Notes: generated by a model from the letters alone, not told the origin. A stretch of 64,000 nt of DNA from CAZMHL01 sp045605445 (GCA_045605445.1 JAZUPZ010000004.1:14179-78178); one strand, 5' to 3'; positions 18,189-27,498 are shown, counted from the stretch's first letter. Made by a program: numbers and translations.

Positions 18189-18444
18189 TGTAAGTCTCCT
18201 TTTAAAAGTTATGTAAGTATTTTATCACAAATCCCGTCGTTTGTCCATATGTCCGTATTGCAAGGATTACCGGTATCAACACAACGGTTTTCAAAAAATA
18301 AAGCAAAACCTAAATCTTTTTTGTAATTAAAGTTCTGTTTCTTTCATATATATTATGAAAAGCAGCAGACTTTTTTAATTTGTCAATAAAAAAGAATTTT
18401 AACACTTAACCAAAACAAGCTGTAAAAAATTTTTCAAAAAAGTG

Positions 18445-18473
18445 TTGACAAATTTAAAAATTGATGTTATTAT
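18445..18473 (+). promoter_or_regulatory. Promoter of the PerR-rubrerythrin-ferritin unit
   Basis: TTGACA (18445-18450), 17 bp, TATTAT (18468-18473). The operator palindrome starts 5 bp downstream. The rest of the 18189-18523 gap shows no gene. Confidence 0.75.
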
Positions 18474-18477
18474 AACA

Positions 18478-18492
18478 TTGTAATCATTACAA
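18478..18492. promoter_or_regulatory. Per-box-like operator
   Basis: TTGTAATCATTACAA is a perfect 7-1-7 palindrome at the transcription start of a Fur/PerR-family gene. It has the spacing and A/T-rich arms of Fur-superfamily boxes (TTATAAT-A-ATTATAA for PerR). Autoregulation is the simplest reading. Confidence 0.78.
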
Positions 18493-18529
18493 AGTTGAAA
18501 CAGTTACAAAAAATGAAGGGAGAATGCCT

Positions 18530-18928
18530 ATGAATGTTGCGGCAAAGCTCATTGAAAATGGAATAAGTCCCTCCATTACAAGAATAAAAATTTATGAATA
18601 CCTTTACGGTAATAAAAATCATCCTACTGTTAACGAGGTATACATAGATTTGTCAAAGGAAATTCCAACTCTTTCAAAAACAACGGTTTATAATACCGTA
18701 AAGCGTTTTAAAGAGACGGGGCTGGTGAAAATGATTACCATTAACGAAGAACAGGTAAGAATTGACGGCAATCCCGATTTCCACGGACATTTCTTATGTT
18801 CAGAGTGCGAAAAGGTTTTCGACTTTGATATCCCGAAAATGGAAGATACGTTGCCCGGCGGTTTTGAAACCGACTTGAGAGAGGTATACTATACGGGACT
18901 TTGTAAATGTTGTTCACACAAAAGATAA
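18530..18928 (+). CDS. perR: Fur-family peroxide-stress regulator (PerR-like)
   Basis: 132 residues from ATG 18530; an ATG at 18524 is only 1 nt from the GGGAG site and so is unlikely. It has an N-terminal winged helix (TVNEVYIDLSKEIPTLSKTTVYNTVKRF) and a C-terminal metal part with HGHFLCSECEKVFDFD and a final CKCC motif. The two Cys pairs form the structural zinc site, and HGH with nearby acids is the regulatory site. Rubrerythrin and ferritin downstream favour PerR over Fur. It likely represses its operon and senses peroxide or iron. Confidence 0.82.
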   Translation: MNVAAKLIENGISPSITRIKIYEYLYGNKNHPTVNEVYIDLSKEIPTLSKTTVYNTVKRFKETGLVKMITINEEQVRIDGNPDFHGHFLCSECEKVFDFDIPKMEDTLPGGFETDLREVYYTGLCKCCSHKR

Positions 18929-18961
18929 AAATTTTAATTAAATGAAAAGGGGTAAAAAATT

Positions 18962-19549
18962 ATGGCAAAATTTGTATGTTCAGTGTGCGGTTATGTTCAC
19001 GAAGGAGATTCAGCTCCTGCAAACTGTCCGGTATGTAAGGTTCCGGCTGAAAAGTTCAAAGTTATGGAAGAGGGCGCAGCTCTCGCAGCAGAACACGAAT
19101 ACGGTGTTTATGCAAAAACAGTTAAAAACAATCCCGACATCTCAGAAGAAGATAAGAAATATATCTTTGAACAGCTCGTTGCTAACTTCAACGGCGAATG
19201 TTCAGAAGTAGGAATGTATCTTTGCATGGCAAGAATTGCTCACAGAGAAGGTTATCCTGAAATAGGACTTTACTGGGAAAAAGCAGCTTACGAAGAAGCT
19301 GAACACGCAGCTAAGTTTGCAGAACTTCTCGGCGAAGATTTAGAACCTAATATGAAGGCTACAACAAAAGACAACCTCAAATGGAGAGTTGACTGCGAAT
19401 ACGGCGCAACTCAGGGTAAATTCGACCTTGCATCTTGCGCTAAGAAAAACGGCCTCGACGCAATTCACGACACAGTTCACGAAATGGCTCGCGACGAAGC
19501 TCGACACGGCAGAGGACTTGAAGGTCTTTTAAAGAGATATTTTAAATAA
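18962..19549 (+). CDS. Rubrerythrin (reverse domain order)
   Basis: 195 residues. An N-terminal rubredoxin-like FeS4 site ([20 protein letters not shown]) precedes a four-helix diiron domain with paired E..ExxH motifs ([36 protein letters not shown]). This is the reverse rubrerythrin order common in clostridia. The enzyme reduces hydrogen peroxide in the cytoplasm. It lies 33 bp after the PerR-like gene and is likely coexpressed. Confidence 0.93.
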   Translation: MAKFVCSVCGYVHEGDSAPANCPVCKVPAEKFKVMEEGAALAAEHEYGVYAKTVKNNPDISEEDKKYIFEQLVANFNGECSEVGMYLCMARIAHREGYPEIGLYWEKAAYEEAEHAAKFAELLGEDLEPNMKATTKDNLKWRVDCEYGATQGKFDLASCAKKNGLDAIHDTVHEMARDEARHGRGLEGLLKRYFK

Positions 19550-19555
19550 TAACCA

Positions 19556-19588
19556 AAAAGGCCGTAGCATAAAATGCTGCGGCTTTTA
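19556..19588 (+). terminator. Hairpin between rubrerythrin and ferritin
   Basis: AAAAGGCCGTAGCAT pairs with ATGCTGCGGCTTTT with one G-T pair. It is a possible partial terminator that would lower ferritin transcription relative to rubrerythrin. Confidence 0.6.
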
Positions 19589-19607
19589 CATAAAAGGAGA
19601 GGTAATT

Positions 19608-20123
19608 ATGTTAGATAAAAAAGTAGCAAATTTAATTAACGAACAAATTAACAAGGAGCTGTATTCTGCTTATCTTTATCTCGATTTTTCAATATTTTAT
19701 GAAGACAAGGGTCTTGACGGTTTTGCAAACTGGTATATGATTCAGGCGCAGGAAGAAAGAGACCACGCTATGCTTATGTTAAGATATCTTCAGAATAACG
19801 GCGAAAAGGTTACATTGGAAGCTGTTGCAAAGCCTGATAAAGAGATGGAAACTCTTATGGATCCGTTAAAGCTCGGTTTTGAACACGAACAGTATGTAAC
19901 AGGGCTTATCAACACAATTTATGCTGCAGCTTATGAAATTAAGGATTTCAGAACAATGCAGTTTTTAGACTGGTTTGTCAAAGAACAGCTTGAAGAAGAA
20001 AAGAATGCCGATGATATGATTAAAAAAATGGAGCTTTTCGGCAACGATTCAAAGGGGCTTTATTCTCTTGACAGCGAATATGCTGCAAGAATCTACACAG
20101 CTCCGTCTCTTGTTCTTGACTGA
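19608..20123 (+). CDS. ftn: Ferritin
   Basis: 171 residues, the usual length of bacterial non-heme ferritin. Diiron ligands appear as NKELYSAYLYL, QAQEERDHAMLML and VKEQLEEEKNADDM. It stores iron as a 24-mer shell and removes Fe2+ that would feed Fenton chemistry, which fits its position after the PerR-like and rubrerythrin genes. AAAAGGAGAGG precedes the ATG. Confidence 0.92.
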   Translation: MLDKKVANLINEQINKELYSAYLYLDFSIFYEDKGLDGFANWYMIQAQEERDHAMLMLRYLQNNGEKVTLEAVAKPDKEMETLMDPLKLGFEHEQYVTGLINTIYAAAYEIKDFRTMQFLDWFVKEQLEEEKNADDMIKKMELFGNDSKGLYSLDSEYAARIYTAPSLVLD

Positions 20124-20171
20124 TAAAAAAGTTGTAAAGAATGACATTTTGGTAGAAAATTCAAAAAACCA

Positions 20172-20200
20172 TTGACAAATAAAAAATACGGGAGTATAAT
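20172..20200 (+). promoter_or_regulatory. Promoter of the T-box operon
   Basis: Consensus sigma-A promoter: TTGACA (20172-20177), 17 bp, TATAAT (20195-20200). Transcription would start about 20207, just before the T-box. Confidence 0.88.
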
Positions 20201-20224
20201 ACGTTTAAAATTTGAATATCACAA

Positions 20225-20490
20225 AAAACGACTGTGACGAGGACGGTCGGATTGTGAGGCCTTGAGAGAGTTGCCGGGTGGTGCGAGGCAATGGCGGAGC
20301 TTTCCAATGACTTATCACCTCCGAGTCGAAGGACCGAAAGCAAAAGCAAGTAGACTCCTTCCGTAATGCTGCGTAAAGGCAAAGGGCTTGATGGAGCCCG
20401 GTGAGTGACGGAATATATTTTCCGTAATTTGAGTGGTACCGCGGGTAGTTTAACCCGTCTCAAAGTTATCTTTGAGACGGGTTTTTTGTT
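20225..20490 (+). promoter_or_regulatory. T-box leader, apparent ATC (isoleucine) specifier
   Basis: Stem I starts with a kink-turn (CGAC-TGT-GA at 20229-20237 opposite GA-GTCG at 20323-20328). The distal AGAGAG and GGGTGGTGCGAGG elements follow at 20265-20288. The 3' side of the specifier loop reads CTT-ATC-A just before the lower helix CCTCC, giving ATC at 20314-20316. The T-box GTGGTACCGCGG is at 20433-20444, with bulge TGGT fitting a tRNA with discriminator A. A competing terminator is at 20453-20487 (ACCCGTCTCAAAG, loop TTAT, CTTTGAGACGGGT, T tract). Uncharged tRNA would allow read-through. Confidence 0.85.
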
Positions 20491-20547
20491 TTATTCAGAT
20501 TTGTAACCAAAAAACAGATTTGTCAGAAATGAAAGGAGACAAAAACA

Positions 20548-22848
20548 ATGGATTACAGTTTGAAAGAAGTAGCAGGCAGAATCAAAGACCTGCGCGAAGC
20601 AAAAGGATACACTCAGGAGGAGCTGGCAAAGCTTTGCGGCGTATCTGCAGAAGATTACAAAACTCTTGAGTTGGGCGAAACGGATTTCAGCTTCACGTTT
20701 ATTTACAAATGTGCCAAGGCCTGCGGAGTTGAAGTTGTTGACCTGCTTGACGGAACAAGCACAACGCTTACCTCCTTTGCAGTTACAAGAAAAGGGGAAG
20801 GTCTTAAAATTGTTAAGAAGCACGGCGTAGAATACAACAACCTTGCTCCGAAATTCAAAGAAAAGCTTGCAGAGCCCTTTCTTGTTAAATTCCCTTATAT
20901 CGAAGAGGAACAAAATGCTCCTATCCCGCTGAATTCTCACAACGGTCAGGAATTTGACGTTATCGTTAAAGGTTCCTTAAAGGTTCAGGTTGGAAATCAC
21001 ATAGATGTTCTCAACGAAGGAGACTCTATTTTCTATAACAGTATTATTCCTCACGGAATGGTTGCAGTATCAGAGGGCGGTTGCGAATTCCACGCAGTTG
21101 TTCTTAATCCTCAAAATGGAACGGTAAGCGAGGAATATCCGGAAGCGCCGATGATTGCGGCAAAAGCTGAAGCTAAAAAAGCAAAATCAGAAACAGTTGC
21201 AGATAAATTTATCGAATCGTCTTATGATGAAAACGGCGTGTTCAACGGAATCACCTTCAAAAATGAAGATAAGTTCAATTTTGCTTTCGACTGCGTTGAT
21301 GCAATTGCAGAAAAAAATCCCGACAAGCTTGCAATGATGTGGGTTGCAAACGACAAGACCGACAGAAAATTCACCTTCAGCGATATGAAAAAATATTCTG
21401 CAAAAACAGCAAACTATTTTGAATCGCTGGGAATCAAAAAGGGCGACACGGTAATGCTTGTGCTGAAAAGACATTATCAGTTCTGGTTCAGTATGCTTGC
21501 TCTCCATAAAATCGGAGCTATCGCAATTCCTGCAACAAACCAGCTTGTGGAACACGATTTTGAATACAGATACAAAGCGGCAAGGGTAAAGGCAGTTGTC
21601 TGTACCGCCGATGGCGATGTTGCGGCAGAGGCCGAAAAAGCTGCGGCACAGTTCCCCGGAATGGTTAAAGTTCTGGTTGGCGGAAGCAGAGAAGGCTGGA
21701 ACGATTTCAACGTTGAAATGGAGCGCTTCAGCACTCATTATAACAGAACGGAAAATACTCCCTGCGGAAACGACCCTATGCTTATGCTCTTCACCTCGGG
21801 CACAACAGGTTATCCGAGAATTGCAACTCATTCATACAAATATGCTCTCGGCCATTATCCTACAGCAAAGCACTGGCATAATGTAAATCCTGATGGACTT
21901 CATTTTACAATTTCCGATACAGGCTGGGGAAAAGCTCTCTGGGGCAAGCTTTACGGCCAGTGGCTCTGTGAAGCGGCAACATTTACCTACGATTTTGACC
22001 GCTTCCATTCAGAGGACATTCTGCCGATGTTTGCAAAATATAATATAACAACCTTCTGTGCACCGCCTACAATGTACCGTTTCTTCATCAAAGAGGATTT
22101 GTCAAAATATGACCTTTCTTCAATAGAATATGCAACAACGGCGGGCGAGGCATTAAATCCCGAGGTGTTCAACCAGTTTAAAAAAGCAACGGGACTTACA
22201 ATTATGGAAGGCTTCGGTCAGACCGAAACAACCCTTTCAATTGCAAACTTTGTAGGTTCAACTCCGAAAATCGGTTCAATGGGAAGACCAAGTCCTTTGT
22301 ACGATGTTGTTGTTCTTGACCCTGACGGAAAGGAATGTAAAACGGGCGACACCGGTGAAATCTGCATTCGTGTAAAGGAAAACGTTCCCTGCGGGCTCTT
22401 TATCGGTTATTATCTTGACGAAGAAAAAACAAATGAAGTGTGGCACGACGGATATTATCATACCGGTGACCAGGCAACAATGGACGAAGACGGTTATCTC
22501 TGGTATGTGGGCAGAATTGACGATGTTATCAAATCGTCAGGCTACCGTATCGGACCATTTGAAATCGAGAGCGTTATTATGGAGCTTCCTTATGTTCTTG
22601 AATGTGCAATTACTCCCGTTCCCGACGAGGTAAGAGGTCAGATTGTAAAGGCAACTGTTGTTCTTGTAAAGGGACAGCAGGGTTCGGAGGAGCTTAAAAA
22701 AGAAATTCAGGAATATGTTAAAACTCATACGGCTCCTTATAAATATCCAAGAATTGTTGAATTTGTAGATGAACTTCCGAAAACCATAAGCGGTAAGGTA
22801 AGAAGAGTTGAAATTCGCAAAAACGACCTTGAAAAAATGAATAAGTAA
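20548..22848 (+). CDS. HTH-cupin-acyl-CoA synthetase fusion protein
   Basis: 766 residues with AAAGGAG before the ATG. Residues ~8-70 are an XRE helix-turn-helix (IKDLREAKGYTQEELAKLCG). Residues ~110-185 are a cupin (FDVIVKGSLKVQVGNHIDVLNEGDSIFYN..PHGM). Residues ~215-766 are a full AMP-forming acyl-CoA synthetase with P-loop LFTSGTTGYPRI, GFGQTE, YHTGDQATMDEDGYLWYVGR and the catalytic-lysine region KTISGKVRR, closest in feel to the MACS group. It would activate a carboxylic acid to its CoA thioester with ATP. T-box control by Ile-tRNA suggests a branched acid; this is inference. Confidence 0.88.
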   Translation: MDYSLKEVAGRIKDLREAKGYTQEELAKLCGVSAEDYKTLELGETDFSFTFIYKCAKACGVEVVDLLDGTSTTLTSFAVTRKGEGLKIVKKHGVEYNNLAPKFKEKLAEPFLVKFPYIEEEQNAPIPLNSHNGQEFDVIVKGSLKVQVGNHIDVLNEGDSIFYNSIIPHGMVAVSEGGCEFHAVVLNPQNGTVSEEYPEAPMIAAKAEAKKAKSETVADKFIESSYDENGVFNGITFKNEDKFNFAFDCVDAIAEKNPDKLAMMWVANDKTDRKFTFSDMKKYSAKTANYFESLGIKKGDTVMLVLKRHYQFWFSMLALHKIGAIAIPATNQLVEHDFEYRYKAARVKAVVCTADGDVAAEAEKAAAQFPGMVKVLVGGSREGWNDFNVEMERFSTHYNRTENTPCGNDPMLMLFTSGTTGYPRIATHSYKYALGHYPTAKHWHNVNPDGLHFTISDTGWGKALWGKLYGQWLCEAATFTYDFDRFHSEDILPMFAKYNITTFCAPPTMYRFFIKEDLSKYDLSSIEYATTAGEALNPEVFNQFKKATGLTIMEGFGQTETTLSIANFVGSTPKIGSMGRPSPLYDVVVLDPDGKECKTGDTGEICIRVKENVPCGLFIGYYLDEEKTNEVWHDGYYHTGDQATMDEDGYLWYVGRIDDVIKSSGYRIGPFEIESVIMELPYVLECAITPVPDEVRGQIVKATVVLVKGQQGSEELKKEIQEYVKTHTAPYKYPRIVEFVDELPKTISGKVRRVEIRKNDLEKMNK

Positions 22849-22883
22849 CTTTATTTGGTAAGAAAATAAATGAGGTGATTCAA

Positions 22884-24320
22884 GTGAAAAAAACCTATGT
22901 AACATCAATGCCGAACCATATCGGGGCATTTTTAAAGGCGAGCAGGTGCTTTTCTCTGCTTGGGGTAAATATAACCCGTGTAAGCTATAACAAAGCGGTT
23001 GATTCACATACCTTGTTTATTGACGCTGAAGGCACAGGAGAACAGCTTGAAAAGGCAGATGCCGAGCTTGAAAAAATTGGGTATCTGCAAAACAACGAAA
23101 ATAAAACGAGCATTGTTTTGTTGGAATTTTGCCTTGAGGATGTTCCCGGGAGCGTAACCGGTGTGCTTGAGCTTATAAATGAGTTTAATTTCAATATTTC
23201 ATACATCAGCTCCCAGGAAAACGGAACAGATTATCAGTATTTCAAAATGGGACTTTATGTTGATGATCCCGATAAGGTTTCAACGTTTCTCAAAGAGGCG
23301 GAAAAGCTTTGCAGAGTTCGCGTTATAGATTACAACAGCTCGGAAAAGATATATGATAACAGTATTTTTTACAATACCTATGTAATGGGGCTGTCGCAGG
23401 TAATGGGGCTTTCAGAAGAAATAAGCCGGGAGCTTCTTGTTCACGTTAACCTGGCAATGCAAACTCTTGATGAGCAGGGCTTGTCTCCTTACAGAACCTT
23501 TGACAGCATCAGTAAATTTGCAGAGCTCCTCGGGGCATCGCGGGGGAAGAATTTCAATCCCCGCATAAGCAGTCATAAGATAACGGAGAATACCGAAATT
23601 GTTCTTATAGAGCCGCCCTGCGGAAGTAATACGCTTATTATAAAAAGTAATGGCAGAGTACTGTTTGTTGACAGCGGCTACGCCTGCTACAAGGATGAAA
23701 TGCTTGAAATTTTCAGAAGAATTCTTCCCGGCTTTGACGAAATGGAAAAAACAATTCTGGTTACTCATGCAGATGTTGACCATTGTGGACTGCTTCCGCT
23801 TTTTGACAGAGTAATTGCAAGCGGAAAAACCGCAGACTGTCTGAAAAAAGAGTATAACGGGAAAAACGGGTACAGGGAATCAAACCCGCTTCATAAGCCT
23901 TATATAAATATCTGCAAAATTCTTACTTCGTATAAGGCGCCAACCCCCGAAAAGCTTTCAACTCCGTGGGGAAATAGTGAAAATCCTTCCAAGCCTCTTG
24001 AACAAGTCGGATTCTATGATTTTGAAGAACTTCACTTTGAGGTGTATGAAGGATGCGGCGGTCATCTGCCCGGAGAAACTGTTCTTATCGATTATTCAAA
24101 GCATATTGCAATTACAGGGGATATTTATATAAACACCCATGGGCTTACGGCTCAGCAGGCGGAATATAATCAGTATGCGCCTATTCTTATGACCTCGGTT
24201 GATACTGACCCGAAGCTGTGCGTTGAAGAAAGAAGGGCAATTGTTGAAAGGCTCGGCGTAGGTAACTGGCAGATTTTCGGTGCTCACGGCTTTAAAAAAG
24301 ATTATTCGGTAAATTCATAA
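22884..24320 (+). CDS. ACT-ACT-metallo-beta-lactamase fold protein
   Basis: About 478 residues. A GTG at 22884 fits the GAGGTGA site best; an in-frame GTG at 22875 overlaps that site. Residues ~1-70 and ~75-150 are two ACT domains (GAFLKASRCFSLLGVNITRVSYN, VPGSVTGVLELINEFNFNISYISS) that usually bind amino acids. Residues ~230-478 are a metallo-beta-lactamase hydrolase with THADVDHCG and later zinc ligands GGHLPG and ITGD. It lies 36 bp after the synthetase and is cotranscribed under the T-box. It may be an amino-acid-regulated thioesterase or hydrolase acting with the synthetase; the reaction is not known. Confidence 0.82.
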   Translation: MKKTYVTSMPNHIGAFLKASRCFSLLGVNITRVSYNKAVDSHTLFIDAEGTGEQLEKADAELEKIGYLQNNENKTSIVLLEFCLEDVPGSVTGVLELINEFNFNISYISSQENGTDYQYFKMGLYVDDPDKVSTFLKEAEKLCRVRVIDYNSSEKIYDNSIFYNTYVMGLSQVMGLSEEISRELLVHVNLAMQTLDEQGLSPYRTFDSISKFAELLGASRGKNFNPRISSHKITENTEIVLIEPPCGSNTLIIKSNGRVLFVDSGYACYKDEMLEIFRRILPGFDEMEKTILVTHADVDHCGLLPLFDRVIASGKTADCLKKEYNGKNGYRESNPLHKPYINICKILTSYKAPTPEKLSTPWGNSENPSKPLEQVGFYDFEELHFEVYEGCGGHLPGETVLIDYSKHIAITGDIYINTHGLTAQQAEYNQYAPILMTSVDTDPKLCVEERRAIVERLGVGNWQIFGAHGFKKDYSVNS

Positions 24321-24328
24321 AACACATA

Positions 24329-24362
24329 AAAGAGTTGTAACGATGCGTTGCAACTCTTTTTA
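24329..24362 (+). terminator. Terminator of the T-box operon
   Basis: AAAAGAGTTGTAACGATGCG then TTGCAACTCTTTTT forms a strong hairpin with a T tract 8 bp after the stop codon. Confidence 0.85.
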
Positions 24363-24370
24363 GTATACAC

Positions 24371-24399
24371 TTGAAAAAATCATTGCGGGAGTATATAAT
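24371..24399 (+). promoter_or_regulatory. Promoter of the DUF2264 gene
   Basis: TTGAAA (24371-24376), 17 bp, TATAAT (24394-24399), 32 bp before the start codon. Confidence 0.75.
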
Positions 24400-24430
24400 A
24401 GTACAATAAAAGATAAAGGGGACAGGGAGA

Positions 24431-26065
24431 ATGGAAAATCTTTTTCGCAGTAAAGAGGATTACAGAAATTTTGTAAGAGAGCTTACAATTCCGCTGAAGC
24501 CTTTTTATTCGGATGGCAAAGCAGAACTTAAATACGGAGTACAGTCTTCAAGAGCAGAAGAAAAAACTCAGAGAACAGAAGCTTTTATTCGTCCTTTGTG
24601 GGGACTTGCACCGCTCTGGGCAGGTGGCGGAGAATGTGAAGATTTTGATAAAATATACCTTGAGGGAATTATAAACGGAACCGACCCGGAGCATCCCGAA
24701 TACTGGGGAAAGCTTAGGTCACACGCACAGGAACTTTGTGAATCCCCTGCGGTTGCACATTCTGTTCTTATGGCGTCCCATAAGCTGTGGGACCCTCTTA
24801 CAGAAAAACAAAAGGACAACCTCTCTGATTGGCTTTACGGTGCAAACGGACTTGACCATGCCGACAACAACTGGCACTTCTTCCCTTTGCTTGTTAATGT
24901 GTGTCTTAAAAAGCTTGGCAGAAAATACAGTCAGGAAACTATAGACAAAAAGCTTGAGATAATCGATTCTTTTTACAGAGAAGACGGATGGTATTCCGAC
25001 GGAAAACGTAATCGCTTTGAATACTATGTTCCTTTTGCACTTCATTTTTACGGACTTATTTATGCAAAGCTTATGGAAAAGGATGACCCTGAAAGAAGCA
25101 AGCTTTTCAAAGAAAGAGCAATGCTTTTTGCAAAGCATTATATTTATTATTTTGATGAAGAGGGAAGAGAAATTCCTTTCGGACGATCACTTGTTTACAG
25201 ATTTGCCCATCTTTCTTTCTGGTCTGCTTGTATTTATGCAGGAATTGAGCCTTATCCGATGGAGGTTATGAAAGGTATTATCGCCCGCAACTTAAGATGG
25301 TGGATGAGTATGCCCATTTTAGATAATGCGGGTATTCTTAACATAGGTTATGGCTATAATCAGCCTCATATGGCAGAAGGCTACACAGCGTTCGGCTCGG
25401 CTTTCTGGTGTATGAAAACAATGATTCTTCTGGCACTTCCCGACGAACATCCTTTCTGGTCAGCAAAAGAAGCACCGCTTCCAAAGCTTGACAGTGTTCA
25501 CATAATGAAAGAGCCTTCCATTGTGGTGCAGAGAATAAACGGCTATGCCTGCCTGCTTCCGACAGGACAGAACGGCGGTGTTGAAAACCACAGCGATGAA
25601 AAATATTCAAAATTTTTATACAGTTCAAAATACGCTTTCAGCATAGCCGGCTCTTATGCCAATTTAGATTCTGCAGGTGCCGACAATATGCTTGTTTTTG
25701 AGCATAAAGGACAGTATTTTATACGTCGTAAATGTATTGAATATAAGGTTAACAACGATGCAAGTGTTTACTCAAAATGGGCACCCTTTGAAGGTATAAC
25801 AGTTGAAACCCTTATAGTTCCCACCGGGGATGGACATATCCGTAAACATAAAATTGAGGCAAACAACGAATATGTGGCTTACGATTGCGGCTTTCAGCTT
25901 GAAGAGGAAAGCGGCGATGTTATCGGAAACGGAGAAAGTGTTGTAATAACAACTGCTCCTAACCTTAATCTTTATAATCCCCGACCTCTTAAAATGAAAG
26001 CAGTTAAATATATTGTAAAAAAAGGAATAACGGAAATTGAAACAAAAGTTGTTTATCCAAAGTAA
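24431..26065 (+). CDS. DUF2264 family protein (putative alpha/alpha-barrel glycan-active enzyme)
   Basis: 544 residues, no signal peptide, so cytoplasmic. The segments RTEAFIRPLWGLAPLWAGGG, ANGLDHADNNWHFFPLLVN and FYREDGWYSDGKRNRFEYYV are typical of DUF2264. Family members have an (alpha/alpha)6 barrel and are often found in polysaccharide-use clusters, probably acting on unsaturated or methylated sugars. The C-terminal ~150 residues look like a beta domain. It has its own promoter and terminator. The link to the surface glycan proteins upstream is plausible but not shown. Confidence 0.82.
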   Translation: MENLFRSKEDYRNFVRELTIPLKPFYSDGKAELKYGVQSSRAEEKTQRTEAFIRPLWGLAPLWAGGGECEDFDKIYLEGIINGTDPEHPEYWGKLRSHAQELCESPAVAHSVLMASHKLWDPLTEKQKDNLSDWLYGANGLDHADNNWHFFPLLVNVCLKKLGRKYSQETIDKKLEIIDSFYREDGWYSDGKRNRFEYYVPFALHFYGLIYAKLMEKDDPERSKLFKERAMLFAKHYIYYFDEEGREIPFGRSLVYRFAHLSFWSACIYAGIEPYPMEVMKGIIARNLRWWMSMPILDNAGILNIGYGYNQPHMAEGYTAFGSAFWCMKTMILLALPDEHPFWSAKEAPLPKLDSVHIMKEPSIVVQRINGYACLLPTGQNGGVENHSDEKYSKFLYSSKYAFSIAGSYANLDSAGADNMLVFEHKGQYFIRRKCIEYKVNNDASVYSKWAPFEGITVETLIVPTGDGHIRKHKIEANNEYVAYDCGFQLEEESGDVIGNGESVVITTAPNLNLYNPRPLKMKAVKYIVKKGITEIETKVVYPK

Positions 26066-26074
26066 AATGTTTCG

Positions 26075-26104
26075 GGAGCTGTAAAAATTACAGCTCCTTT
26101 TTTA
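26075..26104 (+). terminator. Terminator of the DUF2264 gene
   Basis: GGAGCTGTAA and TTACAGCTCC form a perfect hairpin followed by a T tract. Confidence 0.88.
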
Positions 26105-26235
26105 CGTTTTCTGTATTTATATCCCCCTCTTGATTTGAGGTTTTGGAAAAACTTTGGAATTTATAAAAATATGTATAAATAATTTGTAAAATGCAACTTG
26201 TCAACAATTTGTCGTAAATTAGCAATATATAAGTA

Positions 26236-26264
26236 TTGAAAAAGAAAACTTTTGAGTGTATAAT
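26236..26264 (+). promoter_or_regulatory. Promoter of the flavodiiron-rubredoxin operon
   Basis: TTGAAA (26236-26241), 17 bp, TATAAT (26259-26264). Confidence 0.75.
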
Positions 26265-26294
26265 TAAATAAAGTAAAACAGAAAGGAAATAATA

Positions 26295-27446
26295 ATGATA
26301 ACTAAAGATATTAAATATATAGGTGTAAATGACAAAAAAATCGATTTGTTCGAGGGTCAGTACATTGTTCCCAACGGAATTGCATATAATTCCTATGTAA
26401 TTCTTGACGAGAAAATTGCGGTAATGGACAGCGTTGATGCCAATTTTACAGAAGAGTGGCTTAATAATCTTGAAAATGCCCTTGAGGGAAGAACGCCCGA
26501 TTTTCTTGTGGTTCACCATATGGAACCCGACCACTCTGCAAGTATTATACATTTTGCGGAAAAATATCCCCGGGCAAAAATTGTTTCATCGGCAAAATCT
26601 TTTGTAATGATGAAAAACTTTTTCGGTACCGATTTTGCCGACAGTCAGGTAGTTGTGGGGGAAGGAGATACCCTTTCTCTCGGAAAGCATATCCTTACAT
26701 TTATTGCTGCGCCAATGGTTCACTGGCCGGAGGTAATCGTATCTTACGACCGCTTTGACAAGGTTCTGTTTTCTGCCGACGGCTTCGGAAAGTTCGGAGC
26801 TCTCGATGTTGAAGAAGACTGGGCTTGTGAGGCAAGACGTTATTATATAGGCATTGTGGGCAAATACGGAACTCAGGTGCAGGCACTTCTGAAAAAAACG
26901 GCAGCTCTTGATATTGAAATTATCTGTCCTCTTCACGGTCCCGTTCTTAAGGAAAATCTTGAATATTATATAAATCTTTATGACATCTGGTCAGGCTATA
27001 AAACCGAATCTGAGGGGGTTATGATTGCATACACCTCCGTTTACGGAAATACGAAAAAGGCAGTTCTTGAACTTGAGAAAAAGCTTAAGGAAAAGGGCTG
27101 TGAAAAGGTTGTTGTTAACGACCTTGCAAGATGCGATATGGCAGAGGCGGTTGAAGACGCTTTCAGATACGGTAAAATTGTTCTTGCAACCACAACCTAT
27201 AACGGGGATATTTTCCCGTTTATGAAAGAATTTATTGATCATCTTAAAGAAAGAAATTTCCAAAACAAGAAAATAGGTTTTATCGAAAACGGAAGCTGGG
27301 CACCCATTGCCGCAAAAATAATGAAGGAAAGCTTCGAAAAAAGTAAAAATTTAACATTTTGTGAAACAACGGTAAAGATTATGTCTGCATTAAACGATGA
27401 AAGCTTAAAACAGCTTGAGGTTCTTGCGGATAGTCTTACCTGTTAA
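26295..27446 (+). CDS. fprA: Flavodiiron protein (FprA, A-type flavoprotein)
   Basis: 383 residues, the standard size. The N-terminal ~250 residues are a metallo-beta-lactamase diiron domain with the H-x-E-x-D-H ligand set in VVHHMEPDHSAS and later His and Asp ligands. The C-terminal ~140 residues are a flavodoxin domain starting VMIAYTSVYGNTKKA. The enzyme reduces O2 to water (or NO to N2O) in the cytoplasm of anaerobes, taking electrons from rubredoxin, which is encoded next. AGAAAGGAAA precedes the ATG. Confidence 0.94.
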   Translation: MITKDIKYIGVNDKKIDLFEGQYIVPNGIAYNSYVILDEKIAVMDSVDANFTEEWLNNLENALEGRTPDFLVVHHMEPDHSASIIHFAEKYPRAKIVSSAKSFVMMKNFFGTDFADSQVVVGEGDTLSLGKHILTFIAAPMVHWPEVIVSYDRFDKVLFSADGFGKFGALDVEEDWACEARRYYIGIVGKYGTQVQALLKKTAALDIEIICPLHGPVLKENLEYYINLYDIWSGYKTESEGVMIAYTSVYGNTKKAVLELEKKLKEKGCEKVVVNDLARCDMAEAVEDAFRYGKIVLATTTYNGDIFPFMKEFIDHLKERNFQNKKIGFIENGSWAPIAAKIMKESFEKSKNLTFCETTVKIMSALNDESLKQLEVLADSLTC

Positions 27447-27498
27447 GACTAAACTTTACTGAGTTGGTAAAAATAATAAGGTATAGGAGGTAGACAAA

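Noticed and set aside
20161..20463. 100-residue minus-strand frame across the T-box
   Set aside because: It lies wholly inside the conserved T-box leader and its promoter, has no ribosome site and is composed of the structured RNA region.
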